A DNA stretch of 64,000 nucleotides from contig CAWEDV010000001.1 of the NCBI GenBank assembly GCA_963807975.1, forward strand, positions 558,001 to 622,000, read 5' to 3'. The notes beneath the pieces were generated by a model. The model ran no database searches. It was not told the DNA's origin and worked only from the letters and a program-made list of their open reading frames with translations. Shown one piece after another: positions 27,276 to 37,344 of the stretch (positions are counted from its first letter, which is position 1; every line of letters starts with the position of its first letter). The DNA is from JAACFF01 sp963807975 (GTDB lineage Bacteria > Chloroflexota > Anaerolineae > Promineifilales > Promineifilaceae). The position numbers were made by a program, and so were the translations under genes.

Positions 27276-29405
27276 TCAATCAGTTGTTTGCAGCCGCCAG
27301 AGCGCCGTGCTGCCCTGCTGCGTTCCCGCAGCCAGCGAACGGCCATCTTTAGAAAAAGCAAGACTGGTCACCTGTCCTCCGGGACCGGCAAGACGATAGG
27401 CCAAATCCCCCGCCGCTGCCTGCCAGAGATAGACCTCAGAACCCACAGCACCAGCCAGCAGCGACCCGTCAGCGGAGAAAACAAGGTCGGAGCGCGGGTT
27501 CAAGGCGGCTGAAAACTGCGCCACGAGATCGGCACCCGGCATATCCCAGAGCATAATCTCACCCGCTGCCGTGGCCGCGGCCAGCGTGCTGCCATCAGGA
27601 GCAAAGCTGACCGACTGCCAGCCAAAAGCAGGGCTTTGCAGCACCCCCAAGGGCTGGCCGTCATCGGCTGACCAAACCCGCACCGTGCCATCTTCCGCAG
27701 CAGAAGCCAGCACCGATCCATCAGGGGCCATGGCCAGGTCAAGTATCGGTGCTTCATGGCCCGCCAACGTGTGCAGCAGTTGGCTGCCATCCGCCTGCCA
27801 TAGCTGCACGGTAAAATCATGGGACGCGGCAGCCAGGAGACGGCCGTCAGGACTAAAAGCGATCTGGTTCTGAAAGGCCGAACAACCGGCTACCTCGTCT
27901 TTGTCGCCGCTCATTTCGCGCTGCAGTTCTTGATCGGGCCAGGACCAGATGCGCACGGTGTCGTCGAAGGCCAGGGCGCTGATGCGCTCCCCCACTCCGC
28001 TGGCCAGAGAACGGCCGTCGGGAGCAAAAGCGAGGGCGTCTACCCCTCCGGCATGGTCCGGTAGTTGACCAACAGTCTCACCATCAGTGACATCCAGGAA
28101 ATGCACAAGACCGGTGCCCATGCCCACTGCCAGGGTCTGACCGTCGGGGCTGAAGGCGAGACTGCTGATCGGGCCCGCAGAGTGGTCATCGTTACTGGTC
28201 AGCAGGGTGCCGGATTGCGTATCCCAGGCTTGGAAACGACCGTTATCCTGCCTAAGCAGCAGTCTCTCCTCTCCAGTATCCTCAATTTGCCACTCCTGTT
28301 GACTATACGCAATTTCCTGCTCGGCGATTAGGGAACCATCGGGTAGCGAAAAGCGCCTAACCAGCCCATCGTCATAAAAGGCAGTGATACTTTCACCAGT
28401 GCCGCTCGCTGCCAGGGTAAGCAGTTCTCCGGCAGGTGGCCCGGGCAGCATAGTCGGTGGCTGGGCACTGTCCAATGGCCAAATGGCGATCTGGCTGTCC
28501 TGATAGCCGGCGGCGAGCCATTGGCCGGCGGCTGAAAACGCCCAGGCAGAAGTGATTAAGCGACTTTCAATTTGCAGCCGCCGCGTGGGCGTTGGTGGTC
28601 CCAAATAGTGCAGGAACAAACCATCTGCAGACGAGGAGTACGTTTCCCCAGCCCCGTATTCGGCGGCCAGCAAGGTGGCATTGGGCGAGAACTGTACATT
28701 GGCCAGCCATAGATCGTCGCCCGGGCTGATCGTGCCTGAAGGACGGCCGTCGGCGGCCAACCAGAAGGCCAGTTCATCGGCGCCTTCCTGAATCAACGAA
28801 GCGGCCACTAAGGAGCCGTCGGCCGCAAAAGCAAGATCGCGAATCCGCCCGCCTGATTCAGGCTTGATGTGGGCGATGTCGCCTCCATCTTCTGTGCGCC
28901 AAAGATGCAGGGTGTCAAAGGAGGCTGAGGCCAGGGTTTCACCGTCTGGCGCAAAAGCAAGATGGCGCTGGGGAGCTTCGGCGTGAGGCAAGGTGCGCAG
29001 TGGCTGCTGGCGGGCTAAATCCCAGATTTCGACCTGGTTGCTGTTCAAGGGCACGTAGGCCAGGAAGCGCGAGTCAGGACTGAAGACGGCCGTGTACACG
29101 GGCTGGTCGGGACTGAAAGTTTGCTGCAGAGACCAGGCGCTGGTTTCGTAGAGGTAAAGACCCTGGCTGGTGGCAGCGGCAGCGAACTGCCCGCTGCGGT
29201 CGAGCATGACCCGCCGGGCCTGGCCACGGCCGTTCTGCCAGATTCGCTGCGGGTTCAATGGGACCGTCGTTGCCGTAGCAATCCCCTGGCTGATCGGGCT
29301 TGTTTCCGTCGCAACCGGCGCAGCCTCCTCGGCACAGCCTCCGGTGAGAACGATCAACAGCAAAAATGACAGGATGGCCACAAATGAACCATGCTTAGCG
29401 CACAT
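27276..29405 (-). CDS. WD40-repeat lipoprotein
   Basis: A 709-aa surface lipoprotein. The N terminus ILSFLLLIVLTGGCAEE carries a lipobox (LTGGC). The rest is WD40 propeller repeats of the PDG/SPDG type, about a dozen in all: TAVFSPDSRFLAYV, HLAFAPDGETLASASFDTLHLW, SLAFSPDGQTLAVGMGTGLVHFL, ALAFAPDGRSLASGVGE, QIAFSPDGRLLAAASHDFTVQLWQADG, DLAMAPDGSVLASAAEDGTVRVW. This number would form two propellers. WD40 proteins are scaffolds for protein binding; the partner is unknown. It is followed on the same strand by an exported protein 40 bases upstream of its own start, possibly unrelated. Confidence 0.9.
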   Translation of the reverse strand: MCAKHGSFVAILSFLLLIVLTGGCAEEAAPVATETSPISQGIATATTVPLNPQRIWQNGRGQARRVMLDRSGQFAAAATSQGLYLYETSAWSLQQTFSPDQPVYTAVFSPDSRFLAYVPLNSNQVEIWDLARQQPLRTLPHAEAPQRHLAFAPDGETLASASFDTLHLWRTEDGGDIAHIKPESGGRIRDLAFAADGSLVAASLIQEGADELAFWLAADGRPSGTISPGDDLWLANVQFSPNATLLAAEYGAGETYSSSADGLFLHYLGPPTPTRRLQIESRLITSAWAFSAAGQWLAAGYQDSQIAIWPLDSAQPPTMLPGPPAGELLTLAASGTGESITAFYDDGLVRRFSLPDGSLIAEQEIAYSQQEWQIEDTGEERLLLRQDNGRFQAWDTQSGTLLTSNDDHSAGPISSLAFSPDGQTLAVGMGTGLVHFLDVTDGETVGQLPDHAGGVDALAFAPDGRSLASGVGERISALAFDDTVRIWSWPDQELQREMSGDKDEVAGCSAFQNQIAFSPDGRLLAAASHDFTVQLWQADGSQLLHTLAGHEAPILDLAMAPDGSVLASAAEDGTVRVWSADDGQPLGVLQSPAFGWQSVSFAPDGSTLAAATAAGEIMLWDMPGADLVAQFSAALNPRSDLVFSADGSLLAGAVGSEVYLWQAAAGDLAYRLAGPGGQVTSLAFSKDGRSLAAGTQQGSTALWRLQTTD

Positions 29406-29445
29406 GTCCTACATTATAAAGGACCCCGGCAGGAGGACACAGCTC

Positions 29446-30270
29446 TTAATCTTCCCCGGCAGCAGTAATCATGGGCAGAAACACCCTCTGCCCTTCTCCG
29501 CGCAGCAGAGAAAGCAGCTCCTCGGCATTATCGACGGTATCCGGGCTGGTGAGGATCGAAACGCCGTCGATGTTGGAAAGTAGAGCATCCAGCAGATCGA
29601 CGATAGCGGTCATCTCTCCTTCGCTGCGCACCTGGACGCTGATTTGCAGCTGAGCATTGGCGGCGCGCAGCTTAGGGACGAGCGTGGAGACGAATTCGAC
29701 GACGACAGGGGGATTGCTCTGCTGGCGCTGCACCTGCAAGACAAAGTAATCGGCATAAGGGGCCATGGCCGGGCCGTGGGAAAGGGCAAAATCATGGTCG
29801 GGGCCGATGGCAAATTTTAGGTCGTAATCATCGGCCAGTTGGCGCATGGCCTGGGCGGCGGCAGCGGGATCGGCTTGATCCTCAGGCGGCGTTCCAGGGC
29901 CGTGTTCGATATTGTAGCCAATGACATCGATAAGAGCAGCGACCGGCGGAAGTTGTTCCTGCGCTTCTTGCACAGAACGGAATATAAGCATCTTTTGCGC
30001 CCGCTCAATATCCTCGAGTTGGGGAAGCTGCTGGGGCAGATAGATGTGGGCGATATCGTCGGGGCGCGCAGCATGGTTGAAGGCGGGCACCAGCGGCGGG
30101 CCGATGAGCATGTCGACATAAAGATCCGGCATTGTTTTCTCCTCAGCTCGTTGGGCGCGTGCCAGGGTGGCTTGATTGGCGGCGGGCAGCAGGCAAAGTA
30201 CAAACAGCACCAATAAGAACGGCCGTGCCCGCTGGGCAACTCTAGATCTGGGGATCAACAGTCTACGCAA
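29446..30270 (-). CDS. Exported protein of unknown function
   Basis: A 274-aa protein. GGAGG lies 6 bases before a TTG at 30270, which I take as the start; the longer frame runs into a 16-bp tandem repeat. The N terminus LLIPRSRVAQRARPFLLVLFVLCLLPAANQATLARA is a signal peptide. The mature part (MPDLYVDMLIGPPLVPAFNHAARPDDIAHIYLPQQLPQLEDIERA, VIGYNIEHGPGTPPEDQADP, IGPDHDFALSHGPAMAPYADYFVLQVQRQQSNPPVVVEFV, LLSNIDGVSILTSPDTVDNAEELLSLL) suggests a TIM-barrel-like fold, but no family is recognised. The pattern recalls glycoside-hydrolase-like or phosphodiesterase-like barrels without the catalytic pairs being clear. Confidence 0.65.
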   Translation of the reverse strand: MRRLLIPRSRVAQRARPFLLVLFVLCLLPAANQATLARAQRAEEKTMPDLYVDMLIGPPLVPAFNHAARPDDIAHIYLPQQLPQLEDIERAQKMLIFRSVQEAQEQLPPVAALIDVIGYNIEHGPGTPPEDQADPAAAAQAMRQLADDYDLKFAIGPDHDFALSHGPAMAPYADYFVLQVQRQQSNPPVVVEFVSTLVPKLRAANAQLQISVQVRSEGEMTAIVDLLDALLSNIDGVSILTSPDTVDNAEELLSLLRGEGQRVFLPMITAAGED

Positions 30271-30289
30271 AATCAACCTCCATCGCTGC

Positions 30290-30383
30290 CAGCCTCCATC
30301 GCTGCCAGCCTCCATCGCTGCCAGCCTCCATCGCTGCCAGACTCCGTGGCTGCCAGCCTTCCTGGCTGCCAGCCTTCCTGGCT
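30290..30383. repeat. 16-bp tandem repeat upstream of the exported protein
   Basis: Unit CCATCGCTGCCAGCCT repeated: four near-identical copies, then three diverged copies reading CCGTGGCTGCCAGCCT or CCTGGCTGCCAGCCTT. It lies 20 bases upstream of the TTG start, within the likely promoter or leader region. Confidence 0.8.
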
Positions 30384-30460
30384 GCAGAGTATACCCTGTG
30401 CCTAGACGACAGTGCCTGATTCTTAATGAGTGTAAAGGGTCGTGAGCGAAAACAACTCTT

Positions 30461-31318
30461 CTAGCTGCTGCTTTGCAGGAAGTCGACGATCAGTTCATTA
30501 ACGCGCTCTGGTTCTTCGTGATGCAGCCAGTGCGTGGCTTCTTCGAGGAAGACGAGACGGCCGTTATCGCACCGCTCAACGCTTTCTTGGGCCAGGCTGC
30601 GTTCAAAGAACTTATCCCGAGCGCCCCAGATAATCAGCGTGGGCACCGATAGGGTGCGGCTTGCAGGCGGTTGAGGAGCATGCCAAATCATCGCCCGGTA
30701 CCAGTTGAGCATAGATTTGAAAGCATCGGGTTTGGACCATGCGTGCCGGTACTGGTCCAATTCATCCTCGCTGAACGTGCCCGGGCGGCTCGAGTTCAGC
30801 AGGGCATTGACTCCCATACGCCAATTGCGCAGCCGCACAATCCGCTCCGGCAGCCAGGGAATCTGGTAAGCGAAGAAATACCAGCTCTTGCGCAGTTGTG
30901 CCCGGTTGCGGCGCAGGTTCCTCTGCAGCACCGCGCCATGAGGGACATTCAAAATAACCAGCTTCGAGAGCAGTTCCGGATATTTAGCCGCCACCCACCA
31001 CGCCACCGCCCCACCCCAATCGTGCCCAACAAGATGCACCTGCTCCCGCCCCGAAGCTTTGATCAGGCCAGCAATATCAGCCGCCAGCTCATCCAGGTTA
31101 TAGGCCGCAGTTCCCTCTGGCTTGTCACTTTTATTGTAGCCGCGCTGGTCCGCTGCCCAGACCCGAAACCCAGCCTCAGCCAGGTGCGGGATCTGCTTGC
31201 GCCAACCATACCAAAATTCCGGGAAACCATGCAGAAGCATGACCAGTGGGCCGTCAGCTGGGCCATCCTGGACCACGTGCAGCTGGATATCATTAGTAGG
31301 TACAGTTTGCTGATCCAT
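30461..31318 (-). CDS. Alpha/beta-hydrolase, epoxide hydrolase type
   Basis: A 285-aa soluble hydrolase. The oxyanion-hole motif is LLHGFPEFWYGW (His30), the nucleophile elbow is VHLVGHDWGGAVAWW (Asp100), and the C-terminal His lies in EEATHWLHHEEPERVN. An Asp nucleophile in HDWGG, together with HGFPEFW, separates soluble epoxide hydrolases and dehalogenases from esterases. The cap region has KSWYFFAYQIPWLPE with a Tyr likely to activate the epoxide, and MLNWYRAM supplies the second Tyr. Length is typical. Substrate not predictable. Confidence 0.9.
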   Translation of the reverse strand: MDQQTVPTNDIQLHVVQDGPADGPLVMLLHGFPEFWYGWRKQIPHLAEAGFRVWAADQRGYNKSDKPEGTAAYNLDELAADIAGLIKASGREQVHLVGHDWGGAVAWWVAAKYPELLSKLVILNVPHGAVLQRNLRRNRAQLRKSWYFFAYQIPWLPERIVRLRNWRMGVNALLNSSRPGTFSEDELDQYRHAWSKPDAFKSMLNWYRAMIWHAPQPPASRTLSVPTLIIWGARDKFFERSLAQESVERCDNGRLVFLEEATHWLHHEEPERVNELIVDFLQSSS

Positions 31319-31827
31319 AAGTTTAAACTCTCCAGGACCGTGCCGCCAGATTCACGCCCGATCCTAGCACCAATCCACCAATTCACAATTCACATTTCGC
31401 CCTCCTGCCCAAAGTACCACAGAAAGCCGTGATCCAACTTCCCCTCCTCTCAAACCAATGATCGTATTGCCGCGACCAGGCACAATGACTAACATTGTTG
31501 AAGTCCTCACTACCATTGGCATTGTAACCTGTAACCTCTTGGCCAAAACGGTCCAAATGCACTCTGCAAAACCCCTATCAGTACACTTATTGTATCTTGA
31601 CCAGAACATACGTTCGGTATATAATGACCTTATGTTGTTTTTACTTTCGTGGCACCGCCTGCATCACTTGCCACCTGCAGCCTGCAGACCCATCATTTCC
31701 GGGAGAAAACCTTCAAAACTACAATTCCAATCAATATCGCCCAATCCAATAAATCGATGTCGTTTCCAGCAAAAAAACATAAACGACATCATCATCGCAG
31801 CGCCACCCTCCAGCACATAAATCTTTC
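31319..31827. other. Intergenic region, no supported gene
   Basis: It lies between the epoxide hydrolase start and the third repeat array. It contains the hydrolase promoter. Open frames here have no protein-like features. Confidence 0.45.
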
Positions 31828-32880
31828 GGAGCGCCGGCTTCCAGCCGGCACATAAAAGCTACCACAGCCCCACCTTCCACCCGCCACACAATAGCTACCA
31901 AAGCCCCACCTTCCACCCACCACACAAATCCACCGCAGCCCCACCTTCCACCCGCCACATAAAACCTACCGCAGCCCCACCTTCCACCCGCCACACAAAT
32001 CTATCGCAGCCCCACCTTCCACCCGCCACATAAAACCCACCGCAGCCCCACCTTCCACCCGGCACTTATCTGTTGGAGCGCCGGCTTCCAGCCGGCACAT
32101 AAAAGCTACCACAGCCCCACCTCCCACCCGCCACACAAATCCATCGCAGCCCCACCTTCCACCCGCCACACAAAAGCTACCGCAGCCCCACCTTCCACCC
32201 GCCACATAAAATCCATCGCAGCCCCACCTTCCACCCGCCACACAAAATCCACCGCAGCCCCACCTTCCACCCGCCATAAGCTACCGCGCCCCACCTTCCC
32301 GGAGCCCGGCTTCCACACACATATAAGCTACCGCAGCGCCACCTTCCACCCGCCACACAAATCCACCGCAGCGCCACCCTCCACCCAGCACATAAGTCTA
32401 TCGCAGCGCCACCTTCCACCCGCCACACAAATCTACCGCAGCCCCACCTTCCACCCGCCACACAAATCCACCGCAGCGCCACCTTCCACCCGCCACATAA
32501 AGTCTATCGCAGCCCCACCTTCCACCCGCCACACAAATCCACCGCAGCCCCACCTTCCACCCGCCACAAAAATCCATCGCAGCCCCACCTTCCACCCGCC
32601 ACATAAAACCCATCGCAGCCCCACCTTCCACCCGCCACATAAAACCCATCGCAGCCCCACCTTCCACCCGCCACATAAAACCCATCGCAGCCCCACCTTC
32701 CACAACCGGCACTTATCTGTTGGAGCGCCGGCTTCCAGCCGGCACATATCAGCTACCACAGCCCCACCTTCCACCCGCCACACAAATCTATCGCAGCCCC
32801 ACCTTCCACCCGCCACATAAAAGCTACCACAGCGCCACCTTCCACCCAGCACATAGTACGTCCACTCACCAGCAGGATAG
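31828..32880. repeat. 36-bp tandem repeat array with embedded REP palindromes
   Basis: About 28 copies of a degenerate unit of roughly 36 bp, consensus CAGCCCCACCTTCCACCCG then CCACA(C/T)AAA(A)(T)CCA(T/C)CG, fill the region; near 32580-32700 successive units are identical. Three palindromes GGAGCGCCGGCTTCCAGCCGG begin at 31828, 32075 and 32722. Their GGAGCGCCGGC...GCCGGCAC ends are the same as the RAYT-linked REPs at 7 and 8.5 kb, but the loop differs. The proteins that could be translated from the array (glycine/tryptophan-rich on the minus strand) are repeat artefacts. Confidence 0.9.
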
Positions 32881-32963
32881 TGGCGCTCCAAAAGGCGCCG
32901 AGCCCCCATTCTTGCAGTCGCACGAATAGCCCCAATCAAAGCATAGAAGCTAAGGAAAAAGAG

Positions 32964-34349
32964 CTAACTATTACTGCTAATCTCCACCCTACCCGTCATC
33001 CCCGGCAGCAGGTCAAGATCAGTCGGCGCAAGTGTGATGATCACAGTGAAGGTGGCGGCATCGCCCAGAGTGCCTTGGGCCACGGGCGCCACGCGCAGAA
33101 CCTGGCCCTCCAGGGCATCGTTGGGATAGCTCTTCAGCGTGATGACCACGGCCTGTCCGGGAGCGATCTGGGCCAGATCGCGCTCGCTGAAGTTGCTGGT
33201 CTGGAACTGTAAATCGGCCGTATTCAGCAGCGTGACCACGGGCGTTCCAGCACCGACGAAGGCACCGGGAAGCGCATCAAGGGACAAAACTGTACCCGCG
33301 GTGGGCGCAAAAAGCTGGGCATCCGGCAGCGCTTCCTGGGCATTGGCCAGGTTAATTTCAGCCTGCTCCATCGAGAGCTGGGCCTGCTCTACCTGCAGGC
33401 GGGCGGCGGCAATATCTTCTGCCTTGGGGCCGCTCAGGGCTTGATCGAGCGCCTGGCGAGCGGAGGCGATACTGGCCTCGGCGCCAACAGCGCTGTCATC
33501 ATTCAAGCCGGCCACGGCCAGGTTGTAAGCGGCCTGAGCGATCGCCAAATCATCTTCGGCATTAGGCACGGCGAGCTGGACGTAATCACGCTCGGCCTTA
33601 ATTTTGTCGCTGTAAGGTTGACCGGTGCAGTTGGGGTGCTGTTCGCCGGTACGGCAAGAGGGATCGTCAATATAAAGCTCCCACTCGCGCCCGGCATCAA
33701 AGGCCGTTTCATATTCTTTCTGAGCACGTTCCAGGTTGCGCTGTGCCTGTTCGAGCCGAATACGGGCGGAGGTGATATTGCTGTAAGCGACGGAGTCCTG
33801 GCTCTGCGCATTTTCCAGACCGGATTCGGCGGCGGCGATATTGGCCTCGGCCTGGGCCACGGCCGAATCGTCCGGCTGCCAATTGAGCAGCTTGTCTAAG
33901 GACAGCTGGTTCTGATCGAGGCTGTTTTGCGCCTGGCGCCGGCCAAGCTCGGCATTGACCAAGGCATCTTGCAGGCTCTCGTCATCCAGGGCCGCGAGCA
34001 GGTCTCCCTCAGCCACGGTGTCTCCGGTTTGCACATGCAGGTCGAGCAGACGGCCGTTCGTGGTAAAAGCCAAGGGCAGCTGCGGATTGGCGGCGACGAG
34101 CTGGCCTTCGGCGAGGATAGTAGACGCGGTCCTGATTATGGCGGCTGGGGTACGCGTCGCCTGCGCTTCTTGTTCGGCAGAAGTCGTGGGGCTTTCATTT
34201 CCATCACCCGCTTCTGGATCAGAGCCCAAGGCATCGCAGCTGGAAAGCAGCAAGATAATGATCAGCAGAAGGGGCACGATCCAGCTTAGCTGATTCCCTA
34301 CTTGGAGCGCGAACGGCCGTTTTTGGGTTTGCTTTGTATTCTTGTCCAT
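32964..34349 (-). CDS. HlyD-family periplasmic adaptor lipoprotein of an ABC exporter
   Basis: A 461-aa membrane-fusion-like protein. The N terminus has a hydrophobic stretch ending in a lipobox (LLLSSC), so it is likely lipid-anchored. A biotinyl-lipoyl-like half domain (GRLLDLHVQTGDTVAEGDLLAALDDE), a long coiled coil (about 120-330, rich in Ala, Gln and Glu), the second lipoyl half (AQLFAPTAGTVLSLDALPGAFVGAGTPVVTLLN) and a beta-barrel domain (FSERDLAQIAPGQAVVITLKSYPNDALEGQV) follow in order. An insert GREWELYIDDPSCRTGEQHPNC lies within the coiled coil. It is the last gene of an operon after the permease and ATPase. As the organism is probably single-membraned, it may act as an extracellular chaperone for the permease. 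Confidence 0.9.
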   Translation of the reverse strand: MDKNTKQTQKRPFALQVGNQLSWIVPLLLIIILLLSSCDALGSDPEAGDGNESPTTSAEQEAQATRTPAAIIRTASTILAEGQLVAANPQLPLAFTTNGRLLDLHVQTGDTVAEGDLLAALDDESLQDALVNAELGRRQAQNSLDQNQLSLDKLLNWQPDDSAVAQAEANIAAAESGLENAQSQDSVAYSNITSARIRLEQAQRNLERAQKEYETAFDAGREWELYIDDPSCRTGEQHPNCTGQPYSDKIKAERDYVQLAVPNAEDDLAIAQAAYNLAVAGLNDDSAVGAEASIASARQALDQALSGPKAEDIAAARLQVEQAQLSMEQAEINLANAQEALPDAQLFAPTAGTVLSLDALPGAFVGAGTPVVTLLNTADLQFQTSNFSERDLAQIAPGQAVVITLKSYPNDALEGQVLRVAPVAQGTLGDAATFTVIITLAPTDLDLLPGMTGRVEISSNS

Positions 34350-34490
34350 GTATAAGCGTCCTGATTCTTCCGCTAAGTAAGCCTCTACAGATACAGCAAT
34401 CCGCAGTTTTCTGCAGCGGTCAGAATGGTTCCATTTTGAAGGTTGATTTCAGAGTAGTTCAATTTTCCGAAATTGAACCAATCTCGATAC

Positions 34491-37277
34491 CTACATACGC
34501 AAGATCTCCACGGCCTTTTTGGTCACGATACGGCGGGAAGAGAAGGCGGCGCCGAGCATACTGGCCAGAACGACCATAATGACGATAAAGGGTATGACGG
34601 TGGTATCAACAGCGAAAACGACATGCTCCTGGGCCAAGACCCTTTCGCCATAAAAGGTGACATAGCCCATGGCAGCGCCGGCGGTGATTCCAGCCAAGGC
34701 CGCGCCAAGCGTCATAACGATCGCTTCGATGACCAGCATGCCGGTCAAATGGTGCCGCTTCATGCCCATGGCCTTCATCATGCCAATTTCGATGCGCCGT
34801 GCATAGACAGTGACATAGATGACGGCAAAGACCCCGAAAACAGCCGTGGTAAAAGAAATCATGGTCATGACCAGTAGAAAGACACGCTGTGTGGCCTGGC
34901 TGCGCTGGTTGTCCTCGACGATGTTCTTTAGAAAGCGGAACCAAATGTCATAATCCTCTTGGAACAGTTCGCTCATGAGGCGCGAGATCTCTTCGGCGTC
35001 GGCATCCGGGGCTAGACTTGCCTTCACATTGGTTAATACCTGCTCGTCGGCAGGCGGCAACGGCATTTTGAGCGCAGTGCGCAGCTGGCGGAAGGCAGGT
35101 AAAGAGACCAGAATCGTGCTCTTGTTTTGCGCTTCAAGGCGGCTGCGGCTAATGTCATCGACACCGGGTAGCCGGCGAGCAATGCCGATCACACGCGCAT
35201 CAAGGACATTGTCTAGTCCTTCCCCCTTGATCTTGACGATGCCGCCGAGCGGCACGGCGAGATGATCGGCCAGACCTTCACTGATGATCACCGCCTGAGG
35301 ATCATCAAGCAGTTCGCTCAAGGCGGAAAGATTTCCGCCGGAAAACTCCGCCGTATCCATAAAGAGCACATCTTCCAGGCGGCCCTCGACGCCCACAACA
35401 TTGGTATTGGCGCGCTTGAAATTGAGGGGGTCGGATATGGTCGTATTATACGGGAAGCTTAGGGCCGCCACCTGGTCAAGTCCAGGAATGCGGGCCAGTT
35501 CCTCACTTAAGAAGGAAGGCCGCAGACGCCTGCGCGCAATCTCTTCCTCGGTATCGCCCCACTGAGCAACCACCATATCCACATCCGCACCAAACGATTG
35601 GCGCAGCCGGTTTTCAAAATTGGCATTTTCCAAAGCTGTCTGTGTGGCCAGGAAACTGGGCAGAACGCCGCTAAAGAGGACAAGCATGGAGATCAGCGTA
35701 TTGCGCGTCTGGCCTCGTTTGACATTGCGGCTGGCAAAATAGGTCAGGCGCGGGGAGACGAGACGGGCGATGAAAAGGATCAGCCGTTCCAGGGGCACGG
35801 TGGCGATGAAGAACATCAGGCCCAGACCTAATACGAGCAGGGCCAGGGCCAGGAGGATAATGGTGACCTGGATGGCTGGACCGCCGAAGGTTTCCAGAGC
35901 CTCAAAGCTGGCGATGAGGACAAAGATCAGCATGAGGGCCAGGCCGCCCAAAAACATGCGCAAGTTGGGGCTGCGCTCGCGCAGATTGGCCAGGTCTTCG
36001 ATCTGGATATTGTCGGCCACGCCAGGATTGATGGCATGCATAACCTTGGTGTTGGCCGCTTCACGCGCCGGTTTGATGCTGGCTGCTAATAGAACAAAAA
36101 GGGCGGCGGCAGCGGGTGGCAGTATGGCCGATACGCTGACCTGCGGTACGAGGACTAAGGCTGAGCCCTCCTCCGCCATCTGCTGTTGAATGAGCGGCAC
36201 AACAATGTAATTGGTGATAGCCTGGCCCAGAACAATGCCCAGCGTAACGCCGATGAGGCCGATGACCAGAACCTCAACAATGACCAACATAAACAGATAG
36301 CTGCGTTGAGCGCCGAGGATGCGCAAAATGGCCATGTCGCGGCGCTGCTCCTGAACGTTGGTGAGCATCAAGGTGTAGATCAGTAAACCGACGATACCCA
36401 GCGAGATCAGGCCGTAGGTATTGATCAAGGCTTGAATAACGAGGAAGGCCTGCGCGGCTTCGCCAAGAATGCTGGCTTTAGACATATTGTAAATATAGTC
36501 GTCGCCCATAACATCATAGACGGCCTGGCCAACGGAACGGACTTCTAAGGCGGCGGCATCGGGGCTGTTAGTTTCATAAAGGGCCGGATCGACGGTAGCG
36601 ATAAGCACGGAGGCGCTGCCGGGCATGTCGAGCCAGGACTGGATGTCATCCAGGCCGGCGACGAAACCAGTTCTGATACCGCTGCTGGTTACGCCTTCGA
36701 GGCGGACGATGGCCTTGACGGAGAAAGGTCTGGTGGCGCGCCGGCTGCTGGAGCCGGCGGCATCGGGTTGGCCCGCTTCGCGCGGGAGCGGGTAGCTGTA
36801 GGCGACTTCAAAAGTGTCGCCGACCTCTAAATCGAGTCCTTCAGCGGTGGCCTGCAGAACAGCCGCTTCACCTGGCGAAAGCTCATAATCCCCTTCTTTC
36901 ACATTGACGAAGCCGATATCGTCGGCGCCGGAATCGAGAGCAATGATCGTGCCCTGTCCACGGCGATCGCCGGCGCTGAATTCAGCCGTTAACTGCAGGC
37001 GGGGGTGCACAGAGGTGATACGCGGGTCAGCGGCCGCGATCTGCTGCGCAGTTTCATCGATGCGCATGAAAGGTTGGCCGCTGGTATCTTTTTTGCTCAC
37101 GGCCAGATCAAAGCGGCCTGTTTCCGTGGCGATGAGGTCGATATTGGAGCGGCGCATCGTCTCCACGGTGGCGCTCATGGTCACGATCAGGCCGGTGCTG
37201 ACCATGAGAGAAAGGATCATGAGGATCGTGCGCACTTTGCGCCGGCCGAAGCTGGTGAGGACGTATCTTAGGAGCAT
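34491..37277 (-). CDS. MacB/FtsX-type ABC transporter permease
   Basis: A 928-aa permease with two FtsX units. It has an N-terminal membrane helix (about 15-40), a large extracytoplasmic MacB-PCD-like domain (about 45-270), three membrane segments around 285-400 (LISLGIVGLLIYTLMLTNVQEQRRDMAILRILGAQRS), a central pair (about 430-490), a second outer domain and a closing FtsX block (ISFTTAVFGVFAVIYVTVYARRIEIGMMKAMGMKRHHLTGML). The RRxEIGxMKAMG motif is the coupling helix to the ATPase. Duplicated FtsX permeases of this size are common in lipoprotein or peptide exporters. It lies between the ATPase (67 bases upstream) and the adaptor gene. The substrate is unknown. Confidence 0.92.
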   Translation of the reverse strand: MLLRYVLTSFGRRKVRTILMILSLMVSTGLIVTMSATVETMRRSNIDLIATETGRFDLAVSKKDTSGQPFMRIDETAQQIAAADPRITSVHPRLQLTAEFSAGDRRGQGTIIALDSGADDIGFVNVKEGDYELSPGEAAVLQATAEGLDLEVGDTFEVAYSYPLPREAGQPDAAGSSSRRATRPFSVKAIVRLEGVTSSGIRTGFVAGLDDIQSWLDMPGSASVLIATVDPALYETNSPDAAALEVRSVGQAVYDVMGDDYIYNMSKASILGEAAQAFLVIQALINTYGLISLGIVGLLIYTLMLTNVQEQRRDMAILRILGAQRSYLFMLVIVEVLVIGLIGVTLGIVLGQAITNYIVVPLIQQQMAEEGSALVLVPQVSVSAILPPAAAALFVLLAASIKPAREAANTKVMHAINPGVADNIQIEDLANLRERSPNLRMFLGGLALMLIFVLIASFEALETFGGPAIQVTIILLALALLVLGLGLMFFIATVPLERLILFIARLVSPRLTYFASRNVKRGQTRNTLISMLVLFSGVLPSFLATQTALENANFENRLRQSFGADVDMVVAQWGDTEEEIARRRLRPSFLSEELARIPGLDQVAALSFPYNTTISDPLNFKRANTNVVGVEGRLEDVLFMDTAEFSGGNLSALSELLDDPQAVIISEGLADHLAVPLGGIVKIKGEGLDNVLDARVIGIARRLPGVDDISRSRLEAQNKSTILVSLPAFRQLRTALKMPLPPADEQVLTNVKASLAPDADAEEISRLMSELFQEDYDIWFRFLKNIVEDNQRSQATQRVFLLVMTMISFTTAVFGVFAVIYVTVYARRIEIGMMKAMGMKRHHLTGMLVIEAIVMTLGAALAGITAGAAMGYVTFYGERVLAQEHVVFAVDTTVIPFIVIMVVLASMLGAAFSSRRIVTKKAVEILRM

Positions 37278-37344
37278 GATTAATCAATGTGCAAGTGACA
37301 ATTGGCAGGTGGCAAGCGGCAGATTTGTTAATTACGCTTACTTG

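Noticed and set aside
31731..32939. Glycine/tryptophan-rich frames in the 36-bp array
   Set aside because: Several overlapping minus-strand frames translate the same repeat (WRVEGGAA..). No start signal or real domain is seen.
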